DNA of 64,000 nt from Bog-473 sp963726135 (GTDB lineage Bacteria; Actinomycetota; Acidimicrobiia; Acidimicrobiales; RAAP-2). Every line of letters starts with the position of its first letter. Within the stretch, counting starts at the first letter, position 1. A program made the translations under genes and the position numbers. The DNA is taken from NCBI GenBank assembly GCA_963726135.1, contig CAVSBE010000002.1, positions 1 through 64,000 on the forward strand, written 5' to 3'. The notes beneath the pieces are model-generated. The model did not search any database and was not told the DNA's origin. It saw nothing but the letters and a program-made list of their open reading frames with translations. Below, piece after piece: positions 1 to 8,626 of the stretch.

Positions 1-41
1 TGTGGTGGACATCCATCCGGGTCGATGCCGTGGTCCAGCCC

Positions 42-799
42 TTACGGGTGCGCTACCCAGTTCCACCGGCCGTTGAGTCCGTCAAGGAACTCTGGTCGGT
101 CCATTGGTCCGTTTCCATCCATGTCGAACAACCTCAACCGACTCCCTCGCAGATCAGTTTGTAGACCTCGTTCGAAACGCCGAGATCATCAAGGTGCCAG
201 CCATGTTCGAACGCAATGGTGGGCTTCGCCCTTCGAGTGTGTCCATGGCGACCTTCGAGTACGAGCAGCTCCGCACCCTCAACGTCGATCTTCACGAATC
301 CGGGAGCCATCCGTCGGGCACATGGTCATCAAGTCGTTCCGTTGTCACCGTCAATGTCTCGGTCTGGACTTCCCGAGGGTAGTTCGGCTCTCGAGACCCG
401 CTGCAGGCCTCGAGCACCGAGTCGAGTACGTGCACGAATGGCGTTCCCCATCCAGGTTCGAGAGCGCCCGCTGGCGAACGCCAATGCCGGGAAACCGCTG
501 TCTGCAGTCCGGCACTGAGACCTGGAAGCGGTTCGTAGGCAATGTGATGGCCGCGGGGGGCGCGACCTGCTGCATCTCATTCAGGAAGATGCCGAGGTTT
601 GCTCAAGCATCGAGAAGTTCGAATCACGTTTCAGGCCCAACTTCAGCATCAGTGCCAGGTGGTCGTCGTCAATGCGGTTTCGGCGCTCGTACGCGGACCC
701 GCCTGCTCCGATGAGAAGATCGACAAGTCGATCTCTGCCCGTCGCCACTGTCTCGCGGATACCGGCCGTATCGGCGAGGTGTGCCAGGTTTCTCCGCAC
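42..799 (-). pseudogene. FkbM-family SAM methyltransferase, decayed
   Basis: FkbM proteins are SAM-dependent O-methyltransferases of polysaccharides or secondary metabolites. Pieces of one such protein lie in order on the minus strand but in different frames. The N-terminal part (799 to about 610) reads on to KLGLKRDSNF. The SAM-binding motif then survives as D-A-stop-A-N-L-G-I-F near 600-580, with a TGA where the first Gly should be and a one-base deletion beside it. The middle contains HIAYEPLPGLSA and a stretch ending TVTTERLDDHVPDGWLP. The hallmark VKIDVEGAELLVLEG follows at about 310-265. The tail GNGPMDRPEFLDGLNGRWNW ends at a TAA at 42-44. At least three frame changes and one or two in-frame stops make a working protein unlikely. 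The family call is firm; the exact 5' end is uncertain, and similar sequence continues to about 826. Confidence 0.75.
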
Positions 800-971
800 G
801 TCGAGACCATAGCCCTCGAGTCCGACCGTTCACACCAGCCCTCAGCCGTTCTGGCGACATTCCCTCAGCGTCCCCCGGGTCAAGGACACGAACCGGGTCG
901 CGCGACGTTGCGTTCCGCCGGAGCACGCGAGGTCCGAGCGGGAGCGAAGATACCTCTGCCCTGGCGGCCCT

Positions 972-1598
972 TCAGGGTCGCGCCGCCAAAGTGGCGAGTC
1001 CGTCCCCCGTCAGATCGCCATGCGCCTGCTTCCGTCCCGTCATCGCAAGGATCAAGGACGCCAGCGGCCCTTTGACCTCGGGGCCCTCTCCGTACGCCCA
1101 GTCGGAATCAGTGGCCTGCAGATGCAAACCCGCAATCCGCCGCTTGGCACCAATGAGCAAGTTCGACTTCTTCCAGCTGTCCGCGATTGCGACGAGTGCC
1201 GCCTCGGGGGACCGGTGCTCGAGGCCCAACGGCCTGCGGATGTCGGCGCCGTGGACGACGATCTCGCCGAGCATGGCCGTCACCGGGGCAGGCGGGTGGT
1301 TGGTGGTCGTGGTGCGGGCCCGCAGGCGGCGCACGAGCTCCTCCGGAGGCAGGGTGCCGAGGCGTTTGGCTGCCCGCTCGGTGAAAACGTGGAATTTGAA
1401 GCCGGCGCCAATCAACTCCTTGTAGAAATTCAGAGGGGTTTGCTCCGCTGCCGCCAGGACGTGCCCGGCGGTCTCGTGCACCGTCCAGCCTTCACACCAC
1501 GATTCTGCCGCCCACTGGTCGTCCGTCAGACCCGCCAAGGTCTCGGACAGGTCGGTCCGCTCGCCGTGGATCATCTTCCATGTGTCCTCGGACCTCAC
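972..1598 (-). CDS. maleylpyruvate isomerase family mycothiol-dependent enzyme (MDMPI/DinB fold)
   Basis: A 208-residue protein of the actinobacterial MDMPI_N group, four-helix-bundle enzymes in which three histidines hold a divalent metal and mycothiol is the usual cosubstrate. The N-terminal part has the typical W-x-V-H-E-T-A-G-H motif (residues 39-46, candidate ligands His41 and His46). The third candidate ligand is His116 in VVHGADIRRP, a segment highly characteristic of the family. The start is GTG at 1598, preceded by an AAGGGA-type ribosome site. It is a single gene, facing away from the kelch gene. The substrate cannot be told from sequence, because many members are detoxification thiol transferases rather than true maleylpyruvate isomerases. 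Confidence 0.8.
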   Translation of the reverse strand: MRSEDTWKMIHGERTDLSETLAGLTDDQWAAESWCEGWTVHETAGHVLAAAEQTPLNFYKELIGAGFKFHVFTERAAKRLGTLPPEELVRRLRARTTTTNHPPAPVTAMLGEIVVHGADIRRPLGLEHRSPEAALVAIADSWKKSNLLIGAKRRIAGLHLQATDSDWAYGEGPEVKGPLASLILAMTGRKQAHGDLTGDGLATLAARP

Positions 1599-2036
1599 GT
1601 GGTCCCTTTCGCTCGGGAATCATCATCTGCACAGCGACAGGCACACTGTGGTCGGCTGGAGCGTAGGTGGTGACGCGAGGACGCGCTGCTCGCTGGACCG
1701 AGAGCCCACCTTACGGCTCTTCGGGTTCTGCGAACAGGCCGTGAGCTCTGGCCCACTGCTGCCCCCCTTGCTGCGGGCGCAGCAGTGGGTCCCTGCGTCA
1801 AGACGACGATCGGAGGTCCGGAAAATCGACCGGCTGGCGCAGATTTCTGTTGCCGCACGCGCCCGGGTCATCCGGGGCCGCTCCCGGGGTGGCCGATCGG
1901 GCCGGTGGGCGAACCCCCACATCGTCGGCGCCCTGTTCGGAACACGGGCCGGCACCTGCCCGCGGGGCAGCGGGGACAGGCTCGTGGCGGGGTCCTTGCC
2001 CAGCCCGGGTGCGAGCGGCCAAGCTACACGGCGCCC
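1599..2036. other. gene-free divergent intergenic region
   Basis: This 438-base spacer separates the minus-strand MDMPI gene from the plus-strand kelch gene. Open frames in it are out-of-frame noise without recognisable domains. Its only clear structure is the perfect 11-bp inverted repeat at 1752-1789. I saw no convincing -35/-10 pair. Confidence 0.5.
1751..1790. repeat. 11-bp perfect inverted repeat (hairpin)
   Basis: CCCACTGCTGC (1752-1762) is exactly complementary to GCAGCAGTGGG (1779-1789), with a 16-base loop, and a G-T wobble extends the stem by one pair. No T-run follows on either strand, so it is not a standard intrinsic terminator. A cruciform, a protein site or an RNA structure in a leader are all possible. 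Confidence 0.6.
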
Positions 2037-4200
2037 GTGAGCACTCCCCACACCTCTGGCCAGCACGTCTCGGAGCGCCGGAGGCGAACCCTCCGACGCC
2101 GGCGGCGCACCGTCCTCGTCGGGGGGGTCCTCGCAGTCGTCGTGGTCGTGCTCGTCGTGGTGAACGTCGGGTCGACACCCGGACCGAGCGGGCGTGCCAC
2201 GAACACCACGTCGTCTGCGGCTGGGACGAGCACGACGGGGACGAGCACGGGGCACGGAAACACCGAGACCTCGGTGACCTCCTCGCCTGCGGCCATCGGC
2301 ACGCGGGCCGCCGGCCACGGCGGGCTGTCTGCCGTGGAGTCAGGGGTCCTGCCGTGGACGCTGGCACAACCGCTCAGCCGCGAGGTCGTGGTCCCGGGAT
2401 TGGTCCCGGGTTTGGTCGGGTTCGGGTTCGGGTTCGGGTTCGGGCAGCGTCGTCGTCCTGGGGGGCCTGACGAGCAGCAACGCCTCCACGGCGAGCGTCG
2501 CCACGATCGCCGTGCCGGCCGGCACCGCCGCCTCCGCCGGGTCGTTGACGGCCGGCACCCACGACGCCGCGGGAGCAGTGCTGGGCGGGCGTGCCTTCGT
2601 GTTCGGCGGTGGTGCCGCCACGTCCTTCTCGACCGTCGAGGCCTTCCCGTTGGCGGCCGCCGGGGGCGCCACGACGGCCAGCGTCGCCGGGCAGCTGCCA
2701 CAGCCCAGATCGGATGATGCCGCGGCCACCGTCGGCGGGACCGCGTATGTGATCGGCGGGTACGACGGCTCCCGGGCCGATCCACAGGTGCTGGCGACGA
2801 CGAACGGCAGCAGCTTCCACGTCGTCGGCTCGCTGCCGGTGCCCGTGCGCTATCCAGCCGTCGCCGCAATCGGGAGGGCGATCTACGTGTTCGGCGGCGA
2901 GCAGGTCGGTGGCACGGCCGTCGACGCCATCCAGCGCATCGACACGCAATCGGGAGCGATCGCCGTCGTCGGCCATCTCCCGCAGCCGCTGTCGGGGGCT
3001 TCCGCGGTCACGTTGGGCGGTGTCGTGTACGTGGCGGGCGGGCTCAACGGCACGGCGGACGCGTCGACCATCTACGCCTTCGACGCCCGCCACGGCAAAG
3101 CCCTGGTCGCCGGGCGGCTCATCGCACCGGTCGCCAACGCCGCCATCGCCGCCGTCGGCGACACGGCGTGGCTGGTCGGGGGGAGAGCGGGACGACGCCG
3201 ACGACGACCGTGCAGATGCTCAGGCCCAACACCAAGTTCGGGGTCGCGGGGCTGCCCGGTGCCGGATCCCCGTACTACGGGCAGAAGCTGCTGATCGCGG
3301 ACAGGGGCAACAACCGCTTGCTGATCCTCGACGACACCGGAGCCGTCACCTGGACCTACCCCAACCCCCCGTCCATGCCGCCACCGCCGGGCCCGGGTGG
3401 GTTCTACTTCCCCGACGACGCCTTCTTTATCCGTCACGGCACCGCCATCATCTCCAACCAGGAGGAGAACGAGACCATCGTCCAGATCGGGTACCCCAGC
3501 GGGAAGATCCTGTGGAGCTACGGCCACCCGTCGGTGACCGGTTCGTCGCCGGGCTACCTCCACGAACCGGACGACGCCTACCTCTTGAAGAACGGCAACG
3601 TGACGCGTGGCGGATTCCGACAACTGCCGCATCATCGCCATCAGCCCGAGCGGATCTGTCCTGAGCCAGATCGGGACCACGGGGTCGTGCGTGCACAACC
3701 CACCCACGGGGCTCGGTGGCCCGAACGGCGACACCCCGCTCGCGAACGGCGACGTCCTCATCTCCGAGACCCACGGCTCGTTCATCAGCGAGTACACCCA
3801 GACCGGGTCACTGGTCTGGACGACGCACCTGGCCATCGGGTACCCCTCCGATCCGCAGCAGATCGGCCCTGACCTCTACCTCTGCGCCGACTACGAGCAC
3901 CCCGGTGGGATCATCGAGTTCAACCGGGCCGGCCAGATCCTCTACCAGTACCGGGCCACGTCGGGCATCGGCGAGCTCAACCAACCCTCGCTGGTCGAGC
4001 TGCTCCCGAGCGGCGTCTTCATGACGAACGACGACTACCGCAACCGCATGGCGGCCGTCGACCCGACGACCCAGGCCCTCGTGTGGAACTACGGCGTGCC
4101 CGACAACCCGGGCACGGCCGCGGGGTATCTCAACATCCCCGACGGCTTCGACATCTTGAACCCCGACGGATCGGCCCCCCTGCATCCCCAGACCGGCTGA
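2037..4200 (+). pseudogene. membrane-anchored kelch plus NHL/PQQ-like beta-propeller protein, three frameshifts
   Basis: One gene of about 720 codons is spread over alternating frames. It opens at GTG 2037 with an Arg-rich stretch and one transmembrane helix (VLVGGVLAVVVVVLVVVNVG), then a Thr/Ser-rich linker. Kelch blades with GG doublets (FVFGGG, YVIGGYDG, IYVFGGEQ, VYVAGGLNG, WLVGG) cover about 2450-3180. A second propeller of NHL/PQQ type (LLIADRGNNRLLILD, RIIAISPSG) runs to the TGA at 4200. Breaks lie at about 2415-2450 beside a hexamer repeat, at about 3180 where a G6 run would restore frame as G7, and at about 3600 where one extra C follows GTGACG. Both sides of each break are well conserved, so sequencing error is as likely as decay. 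An extracellular binding or structural role is inferred; no catalytic motif is visible. Confidence 0.7.
2421..2444 (+). repeat. (TTCGGG)4 hexamer tandem repeat
   Basis: Four exact copies of TTCGGG lie in the linker of the kelch gene. They encode alternating Gly-Phe in one frame or Ser-Gly in the other. The first break of that gene's reading frame is beside this repeat. Unit-number change alone would keep frame. Confidence 0.8.
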
Positions 4201-4216
4201 GCCTCCCGCGGGTGTG

Positions 4217-4615
4217 TCAGCCGACGGCCCTGTGGACGAGCTCGACGGCGTCGGGTGGCAGCGTGGGGCACTGCAGCGTGATGACGGCCGCGGCGTCGGG
4301 AGCCGGCTCGTCCTCGGGGTACTCCGCCAGTGCCGTGTAGCCGTCCACCACCGTGCGGAAGCCGATGGCCAGCGCGTGGTAGTCCATCTGCAGGAACTGC
4401 GCGGTCACGCGCAAGAGCGGGTAGGCGCCGCCCTTGTGCACCAGCGACCAGCGGTAGCGGTCGTCGAGGCGCTCGACGTAGACCTCCGAGGCGTGTTCGC
4501 TGGCCACGAAGATGGCGTCGGCCACCACCTCGATGGGCGAGGGCTCGAAGATGCTGTAGGTGAACCCGGCGAGTTCGGGCGCGGGCTCGCACACGCCCTC
4601 GTAGGGGTCGGACAT
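4217..4615 (-). CDS. hypothetical protein, 132 aa
   Basis: I do not recognise this family. The start is ATG 4615, chosen because GGAGG sits just upstream (ATGGAGGCACC-ATG); an upstream in-frame start would add poorly conserved-looking sequence. The protein is acidic and compact, without signal peptide or membrane segment, and contains LQMDYHALAIGF and an AEYPEDEPAPDAAAV stretch. It lies downstream of the sulfate-transport operon in the same orientation, separated by about 120 bases, and converges on the kelch gene. Confidence 0.6.
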   Translation of the reverse strand: MSDPYEGVCEPAPELAGFTYSIFEPSPIEVVADAIFVASEHASEVYVERLDDRYRWSLVHKGGAYPLLRVTAQFLQMDYHALAIGFRTVVDGYTALAEYPEDEPAPDAAAVITLQCPTLPPDAVELVHRAVG

Positions 4616-4737
4616 GGTGCCTCCATTGCCTGGCCTTACCACCGTGCCCGAAGGTCGGTTGGTGAGCGTCGTGGGCCCAGGTGCCTCGGCTCGTCTGAAT
4701 GGACGACGAAAGTGTATGCGCCGCCGGAGGCGCCCGT

Positions 4738-5722
4738 TCACACGCTGAGCATCGGGGACCGGTCAGACACGGCGGCGGCCTTGGCCACCCAGACCCGCTG
4801 CCCGGTCTCGAGGCCGAGCTCGGCCGCCGTGCCGCGACTGAGCTGCACCCAGCAGTCGCCGCCCGCCTGCGAGGTGGACGTCGACCTTGACCTCGAACCC
4901 GAGGTGCGTGATCCGCGTCACCGCTCCCTCGACCGCGCTCGGTGCCGGCTTCCCGTCCTCGGCGCGGTGCACCACCAGGTCGTGCGGCCTGACCCACCCG
5001 CCGTGCAGCCGGGTCGCCGGCCCGAGAAAGGTCAGGACGAACTCGTTGGCGGGATCGTCGTACATGGCGGCCGGTGTCCCCACCTGCTCCAGTCGCCCAT
5101 GGTTGATGATGGCCAGGCGGTCCGCCACCTCCATGGCCTCCTCCTGGTCGTGCGTCACCAGCACCGTCGTCACGTGCAGCGTGTCGTGCAGGTCGCGCAG
5201 CCAGCGGCGCAGCTGCGTGCGCACCTGCGCGTCGAGCGCGCCGAACGGCTCGTCGAGCAACAGGACCTTGGGCTCGATGGCGAGCGCACGGGCCAGTGCC
5301 ATGCGTTGGCGCTGGCCGCCCGAGAGCTGCGAGGGGTAGCGCTCGGCCAGGTGGGCGAGACCGACCAGCTCGAGCAGCTCGTCGACCCGGGCCTTGATCT
5401 CGGGCTTGGGGCGGCGCCGGATCTCGAGTCCGAAGGCGACGTTGCGCCGCACCGTCAGGTGGCGGAACGGCGCGTAGTGCTGGAAGCAGAACCCGACTCC
5501 GCGGTGGCGGGCCGGGGCATCGGTCAGGTCCTCGCCCTCGATCCGCACGGTGCCGCTGTCCGGTGTGTCCAGGCCGGCGATGATGCGCAACAGGGTCGAC
5601 TTGCCGCCGCCACTCGGCCCGAGCAGCGCGGTGAGCGACCCGCTCGGGACCTCGAGGCTCACGTCGTCGAGCGCCACGGCGTCGCCGAAGTGCTTGGAGA
5701 TCGACTCCACCCGGATGCTCAT
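4738..5722 (-). CDS. cysA: sulfate/thiosulfate ABC transporter ATP-binding protein
   Basis: The ATPase subunit of the sulfate importer. From ATG 5722 it shows Walker A GPSGGGKST (residues 35-43), the Q-loop FCFQHYAPF, the ABC signature LSGGQ (133-137), Walker B LLLDEP (154-159) and the switch His in THDQEE. A TOBE-like C-terminal domain follows. ATG 5722 overlaps the TGA of cysW by four bases. The uninterrupted frame runs to 4763 but its end turns into an Arg/Gly-rich tail. Shifting frame near 4868 restores a TOBE sequence (DCWVQLSRGTAAELGLETG) ending at a TGA at 4738, so a one-base insertion there is likely. The corrected length is about 328 residues, usual for CysA. Confidence 0.85.
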
Positions 5723-6540
5723 GCCGCGGGCCGCCCGTGCCAGGCCTCGCGGTTGCGGTCGCTCACCGTGAGGACGATCAGGATGATCAGGGCGGAGAGG
5801 CACAGCGCCACCGCGCCGACGTAGGCGCTCGTGGTCTCGAGGTTTTCGATCCCGGCGGAGATGAACAGGGTCAAGGTCTGCGTCCTCCCGGCGATGGCAC
5901 CCGACACGATAGCGACGGCGCCGAACTCCCCGAGCACGCGGGCGGTGGTGAGGGTCACGCCGTAGGCCAGGCCGCGGCGGATGTTGGGCAGGGTGATCCG
6001 GCGGAACACCGTGAGCGGCCCGGCACCGAGGGTGCGGGCTGCCTGCTCCTGCTCCGTCCCGATCTCCTGCAGGACCGGCAGCACCTCACGGACGACGTAG
6101 GGGAGGGACACGGCGGCGGAGGCCAGGACGATGCCGGGTACGGCGTAAATGACCGTGATGTGGTGGGTGGACAGCCAGGTGCCGAACCATCCGGTGCGGC
6201 CGTAGACGAGGATCAGTGACAGCCCGATCACGACGGGGGAGATGGCGAGGGGGATGTCGACCAGCGCATCGAGCAGCCAGGCGCCCGGGAAGCGGTGGCG
6301 GGCCAGGATGAGCGAGACGCCCACGCCGAAGATGGTGTTGAGCGGCACGGCGATGGCGGCCACGAGCAGCGTGAGCACCAGGGCGTGGAGGGCGTCCGGC
6401 GCGGTGATGGCATCCCACGCCGCGCCGAGCCCGTGCTGAAAGGCGCGGTAGAACACCGTGGACACGGGCAGGACGACGAGCAGGGCCAGGTAGCCCAGCA
6501 CGGCGAAGCGCAGCGGCAGCCGCCAGCGCGAGCGCCTCAT
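5719..6540 (-). CDS. cysW: sulfate ABC transporter permease CysW
   Basis: A 273-residue inner-membrane permease with six predicted hydrophobic segments and the EAA-type cytoplasmic loop (ARTLGAGPLTVFRRITLPNI) that docks on CysA. The motif VLGEFGAVAIVSG is characteristic of CysT/CysW permeases. It overlaps cysA by four bases downstream and the cysT stop upstream, so the operon is translationally coupled. It pairs with CysT to form the membrane channel for sulfate delivered by the periplasmic-type binding protein. Confidence 0.9.
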   Translation of the reverse strand: MRRSRWRLPLRFAVLGYLALLVVLPVSTVFYRAFQHGLGAAWDAITAPDALHALVLTLLVAAIAVPLNTIFGVGVSLILARHRFPGAWLLDALVDIPLAISPVVIGLSLILVYGRTGWFGTWLSTHHITVIYAVPGIVLASAAVSLPYVVREVLPVLQEIGTEQEQAARTLGAGPLTVFRRITLPNIRRGLAYGVTLTTARVLGEFGAVAIVSGAIAGRTQTLTLFISAGIENLETTSAYVGAVALCLSALIILIVLTVSDRNREAWHGRPAA

Positions 6541-7470
6541 ATCGTCTCGGGGACTTCGAAACGGCGGCGGACCAAGCCGATGCCGACCAGCACGAGCAGC
6601 GAGATGGCGATGAGCACGACCGAGACCGCGCTCGCCGCAGGGAGGGCATCAGGGGTGTCGCTCTGGGTCAGGCTGTAGATCCACGAGGAGGCGACCTCGG
6701 TCTTGAACGGGAGGTTGCCCGAGATCAGCACGACCGAGCCGAACTCGCCGACGGCCCGGGCGAAGGCGAGGCCGGCGCCGGCCAGCACCGACGGCAGGAC
6801 GCTCGGCAGGATCACGCGGCGGAGCACCTGGCGCTGGCTGGCGCCGAGGGAGGAGGCCGCCTCCTCGGTCTCCGCATCGAGCTCGGCCAGCACCGGTTGG
6901 ACGCTGCGGACGCAGAAGGGCAGCGTCACGAAGGCCAGCGCGGCACGCGATGCCGAGTCGGGTGCCCGCGAGGTTGACGTGGAACGGGCTGTTCGGTCCG
7001 TAGAGCGCCAGCAGGGTGAGGCCGGCCACGATCGTCGGCAGCGCGAAGGGGAGGTCGATGACCGCGCCCACGAGAGCCTTGCCCCGGAAGTCGTCACGGA
7101 CCAGCACCCAGGCGATGGCGAAGCCGGCGACGGAGTTGACCACGGCCACGGCGAACGAGATCCAGAGGGTGAGCTCCAGCGCGGCGACGGCCTCGGGCTG
7201 GGTGACGGCGGCCCAGAACGAGCCCCACCCGTTGCTGAACGCGTTGGTGAACAGCGCGGCGAGCGGCAGCAGGACGAGGAGCGACAGGTAGGTGACGGCG
7301 AGCGCCGGCCCGCCGGCGCGCCAGGCCACCCGCCCCGCCGCCTCGAGGACGGGGGGGAGCGCCGTGGGGGGGCGACGGTGCCCCCGCCCCCGCCCTGGGC
7401 GACGGCCGGCGGACGCCTGTTCCCCGCCCGGGAGACCAAGGTCGGCGACGGCGCCGCCCACGCCGGTCAC
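6537..7470 (-). pseudogene. cysT: sulfate ABC transporter permease CysT, frameshifted
   Basis: The partner permease of CysW. The N-terminal half (VTYLSLLVLLPLAALFTNAF up to LYGPNSPFHVNLAGTRLGIA) is in one frame and the C-terminal half (AALAFVTLPFCVRSVQPVLA, VGEFGSVVLISGNLPFKTE) is in another. The switch lies at about 6945-6960. Both halves match the family without missing segments, so one base is probably gained or lost by error. The start is placed at GTG 7470, six bases after the sbp stop, but the first 40 residues are Gly/Arg-rich and a later start is possible. The end overlaps cysW by four bases. Confidence 0.75.
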
Positions 7471-7475
7471 CTGCG

Positions 7476-8525
7476 CTACCCGCTCGCGGTGGAGACGCCG
7501 AGCGTCTGCTCGTCCTTGGCCACGATGCCGGTCTGGGGGTCGAAGAACGACTTGTTGATCGAGGTCCAGCCGCCGAGGTGGTCGATGGTGAAGAGCGTCT
7601 TCGGCTTGGGGAACGTGAACTTCGATGCGACCGACGGCAGCACGGGCCGGTAGCCCTGCTGGCCCCACACGGTCTGGCCGGCGGGGGAGAGCAGGTAGGC
7701 CAGGAAGGCCTTGGCCGCGGGGCTTGCCGTCTTGGTCACCGCGATCGGGTTCTGAATCAGGATCGTCTGCGGCGGTGTGATGATGTCGACTGCTTCGCCC
7801 TTCGACTTGGCGTAGAGGGCGTCGTCCTCGTAGTCGAGGAGGACGTCGCCCTGTCCCGAGAGGAAGGTCTGGAGCGCCGCGCTGGCGCTCGAGGGCTGGG
7901 CCACCGCGTTGTGCAGCAGCGAGGCGACGTAGGCCTGCGCCTGCGCCGGCGTCTTGCCCTGGGCGAGCTCGGCGCCGTAGGCCGCCATGATGTTCCATTT
8001 GGCGCTGCCCGAGCTGAACACGTTGGGCGTGATGACGCCCACGCCCGACTTCACGAGGTCGGCCCAGGTCGTGATGTGCTTGGGATTGCCCGGTCGCACC
8101 ACGAACGAGACGATGGAGTCCGTCACCATGCCCTTGGTGGACCCCTTGTCCCAGGAGCTGGACACGAGGCCCGCCTTGACGACCTTGGCCATGTCGGGCT
8201 CGAGCGAGAAGTTGACCAGGTCGGCCGGGAGGCCGTTGACCACCGAGGTGGCCTGGGTGCCCGAAGGCCCGAAGGACGGCGTGACGGTCACGCCCGCGCC
8301 CGTCTTGGTCTTGGCGAAGTCGGCGGCGAGCACGGTGTAGGCGGGCTTGGGCGTCGAGTAGGCCACCAGGTTGACGGTGCCGCCGGACTGGGCACCGGCG
8401 GGGAGCGCGGTGACCGCGAGCCCCGAGAGGACGAGAGCGCCGGCACCGACGGCGGCAGCGCCGCGGGATCGAAGCGCCCGTCTCGACTGGCCCGTGGGAG
8501 CGGTGCAATGGGTGTGTGTGGACAT
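7476..8525 (-). CDS. sbp: sulfate ABC transporter substrate-binding protein
   Basis: A secreted sulfate-binding protein of 349 residues. A Sec signal peptide (RRALRSRG-AAAVGAGALVLSGLAVTALPAGA) is followed by the family start VNLVAYSTPKPAY. The segments AWxPDLVNFSLEPD-like (ADLVNFSLEPD), PGNPKHITTWADL and SAKWNIMAAYG are typical of Sbp/CysP. It has no lipobox Cys, so it is either released or held by another means. It is the first gene of the sbp-cysT-cysW-cysA operon. A possible promoter lies about 25-50 bases upstream of ATG 8525. Confidence 0.9.
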   Translation of the reverse strand: MSTHTHCTAPTGQSRRALRSRGAAAVGAGALVLSGLAVTALPAGAQSGGTVNLVAYSTPKPAYTVLAADFAKTKTGAGVTVTPSFGPSGTQATSVVNGLPADLVNFSLEPDMAKVVKAGLVSSSWDKGSTKGMVTDSIVSFVVRPGNPKHITTWADLVKSGVGVITPNVFSSGSAKWNIMAAYGAELAQGKTPAQAQAYVASLLHNAVAQPSSASAALQTFLSGQGDVLLDYEDDALYAKSKGEAVDIITPPQTILIQNPIAVTKTASPAAKAFLAYLLSPAGQTVWGQQGYRPVLPSVASKFTFPKPKTLFTIDHLGGWTSINKSFFDPQTGIVAKDEQTLGVSTASG

Positions 8526-8548
8526 CGAATCACTTTAATCCACGCGAT

Positions 8549-8577
8549 ACGCTAAATCCAAGCGGGTTAGTAAGCAA
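8549..8577 (-). promoter_or_regulatory. candidate promoter of the sulfate-transport operon
   Basis: On the minus strand TTGCTT (8577-8572) and TAGCGT (8554-8549) are separated by 17 bases in an unusually AT-rich patch. Transcription would begin about 15-20 bases before ATG 8525. The -10 match is only moderate. Confidence 0.3.
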
Positions 8578-8626
8578 TAAACCAAGAAATGCCGTCTGCC
8601 TGGGATTTCGCGTGCGATCTGGCGGA

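Noticed and set aside
4214..5824. A 536-codon plus-strand frame opposite cysA and cysW
   Set aside because: It lies antisense to clearly conserved ABC genes and has no domain.
6649..8508. A 619-codon minus-strand frame covering sbp and cysT
   Set aside because: Most of it is an out-of-frame reading of sbp; only its last third is real, as the N-terminal half of cysT.
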